A DNA stretch of 64,000 bases from Brachyhypopomus gauderio (taxonomy: Eukaryota; Chordata; Actinopteri; Gymnotiformes; Hypopomidae), in the NCBI RefSeq assembly GCF_052324685.1, contig NC_135221.1:4334220-4398219 (forward strand), written 5' to 3'. Shown here piece by piece: positions 57,796 to 64,000 of the stretch (positions are counted from its first letter, which is position 1; each line of letters starts with the position of its first letter). A program made the translations under genes and the position numbers. The notes below the pieces were generated by a model. The model did no database searches, was not told the origin of the DNA, and saw nothing but the letters and a program-made list of their open reading frames with translations.

Positions 57796-59839
57796 GGTTG
57801 TGGTTAATCAGCTGAAACGGAAAGGAAAAAGTAAGTTATAATCAGATATAATTATTACATCTTAGATTACAAGAAAATGCTTTTTGACTATGTACTCACC
57901 AGAAAAATAATATTATTATCATCTCTTTACATATATTGTCATCTCTTTACAACCCCCCTCCCTCCCCATATTAAAACTTCAGTAAAATGATGCTACTAAC
58001 TTCAAACCCAGTTGTATGTATATACAGTCAAACATGCTCTGCTTGTCCCTCTGCGCCTGCTTGGCCCCTGGGGTTTGGGCTGGGAGCCCCCGTGCCCGGC
58101 TGCTGCTCTCTCGTGCCTTTGGTGTGCAGTAGTGGTGTCGGGGCTAAAGCGTGAGGCCAGGTTCTTACCTCCTCGGGCTGGCTGTGTGCTCGGGTGCTCT
58201 CCCTGCGAGGCGTCTGTGGAGCGGTGGCTGGGAGGGTCCCACTGTCCCCTCTGCTACCAGCCTTCATGCCCTCCCTTCACAGTGGGCGTCTCTGTGGCAG
58301 CAATCCCATTACTGCTTCGCTTTCTTCTTTTTAAAGCTGCAGCATGTGTCAAAATAAGCACGATGGTGGATTTAAATGGATTACTAGCATTGGGTGTTGG
58401 GATTACCGGGATATAATACTGCATGAATGGCACGATGTCAGGAGTGAGGAGGATTACGGGCTCGGATTACGGAATGATCATATGAGGATGAGACTTTTTC
58501 CTTATGAACCAAAGTGCAACCATAAGATTCCCCTGCTGGAACTATGGCGACCTTAGTACGAATGTTATAAAGTCTGGGAGGTTCCCTAAATATCTACAGT
58601 AGAACATAGCTGAGATATTTTTTGTGGGTTAACAGTATATACAATGTTTCCAAAATCTTTCACAAACTGTAAACTAACATTAACTGCTTACCACATAATT
58701 ACAGCCAATTTTTGGAAAGTTCCATGAATGTGCAGCTAGTTGACCCAGAGTGTCCAAGAGAGCTCTGGCATTTTATTCTTATTGAATCAGCCATGAATGA
58801 ATGTGGTGTGTGTTATCAGCTGAAGTTTTGCCAAGACTGTGTTTCTGTGGTGTATGGGATTAGCAGGACGGGATTATTCAGCGTAATCTCAGGATTGCCC
58901 TGGGAAGCTATAGGCCAGGCCATATGGCACAAGTCAATGACATTGGGACTGATCTGAGTACATACAGGTCATGGTTAATAGAATCAGACATGATAAGTGG
59001 CTTAGAAGTTCTTTTAAACCTTCAACTTAATGAATGAGGAGGATGAATGACTCATCATTTTCACAATTATTCAAACAGGTCAGAATGACTAAACACAAGG
59101 CCCTAGATGTGTAAGGCAGAATTTCAGTGCTGCATATCACGATCACACTGCCTCTCTTTCTCTCACAGAAAAACAATGATGCTTCCTAGAACTGTGTTTG
59201 TGTGTGCGTGTGTGTGAGCATGTGTGGGTGTGTTTTTGTGTGTGTGGGTGTGTATTTAAGTTTTTGTGTATATGCTTGGGGTGCAACACCACACATACTC
59301 AATGTGCTGTTTTCACATATTGCTATTGTTCTTTGTTAAAAAATCCACATGGTTGTGTTTAAGAAGTGTCAACTATGCACACCACATCAGACATTCACTT
59401 CCTGTTCATCTTATTGTGAAGAAGCTTCTCAAACTGTGTGGGGCGAGTTATAGTCACTTTTGATTTTATTCAGATTTCCAAATAATAATTTGTCATTGGC
59501 TGTTGAAAGGACATTATATTGCAGTTGTTAAAAATGACTAAAGATGAAGAAGACAGTAAATAAGAAAACTACACAACCTGACAGGCCTGCTAGTTATTAT
59601 GTCAGGTCTAACTTTATAAATGAAAGCTGCATTCAGTCGCTGTTGTAGCTCCACAAACTTCCTGGCTCTACTCTCCAAAGGACACAGTCTACATCCAATT
59701 AAAACCATGACCACATCTGTTTTCAGTAGACTGCTGTAGTGTGAACCGCTCTCTGTTGAACTGCTAGAGGCTAGAGATACCATGTTCTCAGATTAGCTCA
59801 GGCTACACTTTGAGAAGATTCACTTCTGGGCTCTCTCTC

Positions 59840-59846
<7 letters not shown>

Positions 59847-59931
<85 letters not shown>

Positions 59932-59940
59932 TGTGTGTGT
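59847..59940. repeat. (GT)n microsatellite
   Basis: About 47 GT units with a single GTAT interruption near 59925. The opposite strand reads as His/Thr ORFs. Confidence 0.96.
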
Positions 59941-60566
59941 AAATGCAGGTTATTACTCCTGAAGTCATGGGTGGACCATAATCCAGTGCTGAGTTGTGTA
60001 AACATGACGGCTTGTGTAATTGGTTGGACAAGTCACTGACAGACTGAACTAGCCACCCAGGAATACAAATTCAAAGTCTCTCTTTATAAACGTGCTTATC
60101 ATATAGTATGTACATACATGTACAACAAATGAACAACCTCCATGATGACAGAGATCAGAAGGTAACTCTTCGCCCTTACGTTTTTACAGAATGGAGCGCT
60201 GCTAGCCTGGCCTCATTCGGCCATATTTATTCTGTTTCCACAACAGGGCAGACAGCAGGCAACCCCTATAGGGGCTTAGACCTCACTTCCTTCATCAAAC
60301 TGTTTAAGAGTGGAAAAAAAACATGTTTTGTCAAGCAACTTTTGTAGGCTAGAGACAATTAGCAGACGTTTGAGGTGGGTTGTGGTGTTTTATGTGCTTT
60401 GGTGGTGGAGGTCCAGGGCAGAGACGTGCGATACGTTTTTGCTGAGAAGCCAGACGGCCTGTGGAGAAACGGAGCTCCTCACGGAGAGAGGGAAAAAGAA
60501 ATCAAGAAAAGGGAGAAGAAAAGGGAGAGGAGGAGGGGCTTGACGGGGAGGACGGAACAGAGGGAC

Positions 60567-60633
60567 AGAGAGAGAGAGAGAGGGGGATGATCGTATCCAT
60601 ATGGAGAAGGCTGCTCCGTCAACTTCCTGAGAT

Positions 60634-60671
<38 letters not shown>
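60567..60671. repeat. Two (GA)n microsatellites
   Basis: GA runs at 60567-60584 and 60641-60671 within a purine-rich region (60470-60672). Confidence 0.93.
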
Positions 60672-60675
<4 letters not shown>

Positions 60676-61814
60676 GGGAAAATAATGAAATACTCAGATG
60701 ATAAAATGAAGGTGGTGCAGATAACCTGGCTGTTGCAGTAGACCGTCTGTGTCCACACGATGGCACTCACGTGCTGTGGCCTGTATAAGATTAGGCGTTC
60801 TGTGTTTTGGAAACGCATGAGAGAGTTCTCAGTGGGCTGGGCTTGGTTTCACATACCAGTGATGAAGTGAAGTCAGAGGAATTCTTTCTAAGAGTTTTTC
60901 TTCTCTCTTTCGTCTGTCTGCTTCTCCTACCATCTGGATCAGAGGAAGACATCCTACCCATGCTGTCCTGTGTTCGACGGGGGCCCCTGGCTGCAGCCCT
61001 GTGTGTCTGGGATGGTGCGCTGGGCTCGGAGACGGCACGCCCCGGCTACGCCCAGCTCGCCCGTCCCCGTCGGTGACATCCGGGCTTGTCTGCTTCACCC
61101 CAGCACCTTGGCATCAGACGTCTGGAGGCACCTTGGTAGAGGCTGCAGGTATCAGCTGAACTTGCCCCATCCTGCTCCCCCTTTTCCTTATAAGGCTGCA
61201 GTGACTGAATGGAAAAGCATTTGAATTTTGTGGTTCGTCCGCTCTGCTGTTCTTTCGGATCTCCAACCCGCCGTTTTTTTTTTTTTTTTTGCCGTGTTTT
61301 TGTTTTTTTCTTTCAGCTCTGCTTTTAGTTCCTCTTCTTGGAAGTTCTTGCTCAGCCGCTAACGTGGGGCACAGCAGACGTGTTTGCATGAGACCTGAAC
61401 GGTTGTAGACGCTCTCCTGGTACTTGACTGCTCAGGTGCTCCTTGCCGGTACGGAGAAGCTCTCCTGCACAACAGGAAAGGACCATCTTGGAGTATCGAG
61501 CTACTTCTGGGCAAGTGTTGGAGACTGGTGCAGACGGGATCCGTTCTGGAGACACATCTTGAGCTCCCCAGAAGACGCTGGCACTGGCGTTCTGACAAGA
61601 TCTGTTATGTCTGGAACTCTTTGCAGAAGGTGATGTGAGTGTGGACGCCTACCCTTACCTAACCCTAAATGTCTCTGAGGGACAGGTGGGTGGAGGTGTC
61701 CCCCATGTCTGTGTGTCCGCTACGGCTGCATGTGCCAGACAAAGTCTTTGCATGGTTGCCTCTGTTTTTGCATACCGCGACAGTTAGACGGTGAACTCCG
61801 CTCCCCAGATCACC

Positions 61815-61954
61815 ATGACAACGGCGGCTTGGTACCACAGGGACATCAGCCGTGTGCTGGCGGAGGAGTTGCTGGCCCGCGCGGGACGGGACGGGAGCTT
61901 CCTGGTGCGGGACAGTGAGTCTGTGCCGGGCGCCTACGCGCTCTGTCTGCTGTG

Positions 61955-62016
<62 letters not shown>

Positions 62017-63433
62017 GCCCCCTCGTTACTCCGTCCTCACCATTAATGTCTGCACATTGATCAGACTGACCTCTCATGGACTGTGTGGTGGGGTTTTGGT
62101 TATTGTGCTCTTGGCAAAGCCGTAAGTCCTTTCCTGGGAGACGTTTTTTAAAAATTTCTTCAGAACACAAGTGTGTCACCACACCTGGCTGTTTACTGGC
62201 AAGCTTGCCCTGTGATGCCTGTTTATATTTACACACGAAACCCACCTCACCAAAAAACATGAGGCAGCTTAGCTTGAAGGGGGAGGAGTCTAACTCCCAC
62301 AGAGGTCTGTAGTACTGCTTGTCTAAGATGACTTTAGCAGTTCCTCTGTCTTTCTTCCTCATCAGGTCTGTCGTGATCTACAGATGAATTCTGAATAGTC
62401 CATCAATGATGATTTCTTTTCTGAGGGAACAGAAAGGTTCCATGGGCAGATGTAGCCGTACTGGTTATGTAATCCCAACTAGGTCAGGAGTGTTCAAGCC
62501 CTAAACGCCATCTTCCTCCCTCTGGATTCTGGGGAGGGCCCGAGTCCCAGTGACCGCACTGTTTTCTCTCTCTCTCTGTCTCTCTCTCTCTCTCTGTCTC
62601 TCTCTCTACATTCCTGAAGGCTGAGACCTCCTGTCATCTCTGCTCCCTCCGTCTCTCCCCGTTTCCCTTTGGGGTGCCATTTGTAAACGTCTACAAGACC
62701 GTTTTAACACCCCCCCCCCTCAAATCTAGAAATTTGTTCATTAAATATATCAACACTGTTTGTACTTGCACAGTATACAGACAGAAACGCTTGTTTTAAA
62801 TAGTGAAGGTTTATCAGTTTGCATACGGCACACCAAATTTTCTCTTTCTCAATATTTTCATGGCTTTTCTATCTCGTGTCATACATTTCTCTTTCTACTC
62901 TCTACCTACTCCTCTTTCTACCTACTCCTGTCTTTCTACTCTCTATCCCCTCTTTCTTTCTGTTTTCGTTTTCTTCCTCTGCACATGTTAAAGCGTGTGA
63001 AGTCTCTGCGCTGCTGTGTATTCGTGCGCTGGGCCGCGTGGCACAAACCATCCACCGCAGAGGAAGATCTAGTGGCTACTAATGGGGTCACTGCGCGGAT
63101 TTGCATTGGCCACACGCATGTTGGACCTCTTCACTAATGAGCAGTTAAACGGTGCCACCGTGCCCGGCACCGAACGCACGCTCTTAATGTGGTCATCTGG
63201 CTTTGCATGTAACTCGTAAAGGTGATAATGAGTGAGACTGACCACTTTTGTGTATTTTCCAGGGGCTCATTCTGCTGTGGTCTTAGTGGTAACAGTGTGG
63301 GCATTTTAAATGATGTAGCTTCTCTTCTCGTTGTGTCCACGTTAGCCTGAAGTTCTACCATGTGTGCAGGTTCCAGCGTCATGTTCATACGTACCGCATC
63401 CTTCCTGACGCAGACGGGTTATTGGCTGTCCAG
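61815..63433 (+). CDS. inppl1: SHIP2 phosphoinositide 5-phosphatase, N-terminal SH2 exons (continues past window)
   Basis: SHIP2 removes the 5-phosphate of PI(3,4,5)P3 at the plasma membrane after its SH2 domain binds phosphotyrosine proteins. Two coding exons are visible: 61815-61951 and 63370-63433, joined in phase 2 and leaving phase 0. Exon 1 reads MTTAAWYHRDISRVLAEELL, then ARAGRDGSFLVRDSESVPGA; the FLVRDSES segment contains the phosphotyrosine-binding Arg. Exon 2 reads FQRHVHTYRILPDADGLLAV. Wording matches INPPL1 (SWYHRDLSR, HVHTYRILPDG) better than INPP5D. The ATG exon begins at 61809 after CTCCCCAG, so upstream 5'UTR exon(s) are expected. The rest of the SH2 domain, the phosphatase and SAM domains lie beyond position 64000. 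Whether it is the a or b teleost copy is unknown. Confidence 0.88.
61959..62012. repeat. (CA)n microsatellite
   Basis: CA run starting 7 bases after the donor of the first SHIP2 coding exon. Confidence 0.95.
62013..63369 (+). other. First visible SHIP2 intron, remainder
   Basis: Contains a CT run (62567-62608), a C run near 62710 and CTTTCTAC-rich pyrimidine DNA (62880-62960). No additional exon recognised. Confidence 0.65.
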
Positions 63434-64000
63434 GTGAGTGCACGCCACACACTGATTCAAAATAGCCCCCACTTAACCCTAACCTGTGCCAGTCATTTAG
63501 AACAGTGAACACTAGTACCGAATGCTACTGAATATGAACTTTGTTCTGAATCCATCTGTGTAAGAGGCCTACAAGCTTTATACTGCGCACTGAATTGCAC
63601 TCAGTGAACAGATTTCGGTTTGCTAGAACTGTGGTCCTGCAGTAGTGCCCTAAGCAATTCTGGAAGTGTCAGTGTTTGCATAAGTGTAACCATTGGTGGC
63701 TTTCAATTCTTTAAAAAGTAAAAACCCAGATGAACAAGAGGAACAGTCTGGCGTCTGGTTGTTTTACACCCAGCCCTGTCTGGCTTTGTAACAACAGTGG
63801 CAGTCTGGGGGGGGGGGGGTGTAGCTTTCTGAGCAAATGGGGCCTAACACAGATTCCTCTAGATCCCACGCATTATATCCAGTGTGGAATGGTTGGAATG
63901 GGTCTGTGTGTGTGTGGGTGAATGTATGTGCAGGCAGGCATGTGTGTGTATATGTGCCTGTAAGTTATATTGACATAAGTAGTTATATCTGCAGCTATTG
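63434..64000 (+). other. SHIP2 intron to window edge
   Basis: Begins with donor GTGAGTGC. It holds a G run at about 63808-63820 and GTGTGT-rich DNA near 63905-63955. No exon recognised. Confidence 0.65.

Larger units (their letters stand above)
57812..61808. other. 4 kb between arrestin and SHIP2 genes, no gene recognised
   Basis: Includes a GC-richer segment (58030-58270) with overlapping ORFs on both strands but no family resemblance. It also holds AT-rich DNA, a very long GT run (59847-59940), GA runs (60567-60584, 60641-60671) and a CpG-richer stretch (60960-61100). The last could hold a non-coding 5' exon or promoter of the SHIP2 gene, as the ATG exon is preceded by a splice acceptor. 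Confidence 0.5.

Noticed and set aside
58012-58416. 134-codon plus-strand ORF with hydrophobic segments
   Set aside because: GC-rich segment open in several frames on both strands; no family resemblance and no gene structure.

Overview
The window is nuclear genomic DNA from a ray-finned (teleost) fish. Genes have many small exons with GT/AG introns, the decoded proteins are clearly vertebrate, and CA/GT, GA and poly-G microsatellites are very frequent. I cannot name the species from sequence alone. ORFs over microsatellites or antisense to real exons are not genes. All models below were built by reading exons and checking that splice phases join; none has been tested against transcripts.

Layout, left to right. 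(1) 545-6321, minus: the 5' two thirds of a LNX-family E3 ligase gene (RING, zinc finger, PDZ1, PDZ2), best matching LNX2 and probably teleost lnx2b. Its PDZ3/PDZ4 end lies left of the window, and a possible non-coding first exon ends at 9698. (2) 9.95-18.2 kb: gene-poor, with one unassigned terminal-exon-like ORF (17440-17576). (3) 18476-23964, plus: slc25a43, five exons. (4) 25943-27893, plus: slc25a5 (ADP/ATP translocase), four exons. (5) 28.2-31 kb: a minisatellite and a decayed hAT transposase. (6) 31047-40452, plus: a 16-exon sorting-nexin-like gene (PXA, degenerate PX, nexin C-terminal domain) whose fourth intron holds a near-perfect hairpin and a hAT-type MITE. (7) 42108-44677, plus: ube2a (RAD6), six exons. 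(8) 46516-49491, minus: nkrf, three exons including the XRN2-binding XTBD, tail-to-tail with ube2a. (9) 50.2-53.9 kb: repeats, no recognised gene. (10) 53948-57795, minus: a cone-type arrestin (arr3-like), 14 coding exons. (11) 61815 to the right edge, plus: the first two coding exons of a SHIP2 (inppl1) gene, SH2 domain only.

The slc25a43 / slc25a5 / ube2a / nkrf order matches, from memory, human Xq24. The genes are not an operon and share no single pathway. They cover mitochondrial carriers, ubiquitination (ube2a, LNX), nuclear RNA and NF-kB control (nkrf), endomembrane lipid traffic (sorting nexin), photoreceptor signal shut-off (arrestin) and phosphoinositide signalling (SHIP2).

The most interesting points are: the arrestin carries Ser where the phosphate-sensor Arg normally sits and appears to lack the C-terminal tail; the four CpG-type housekeeping promoters all have GCTA-rich tracts near their first exons while the tissue-type genes do not; an unassigned terminal-exon-like ORF at 17.4 kb; and a 43-bp-arm hairpin at 34.8 kb. 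I saw no sign of a wholly new multi-gene system.
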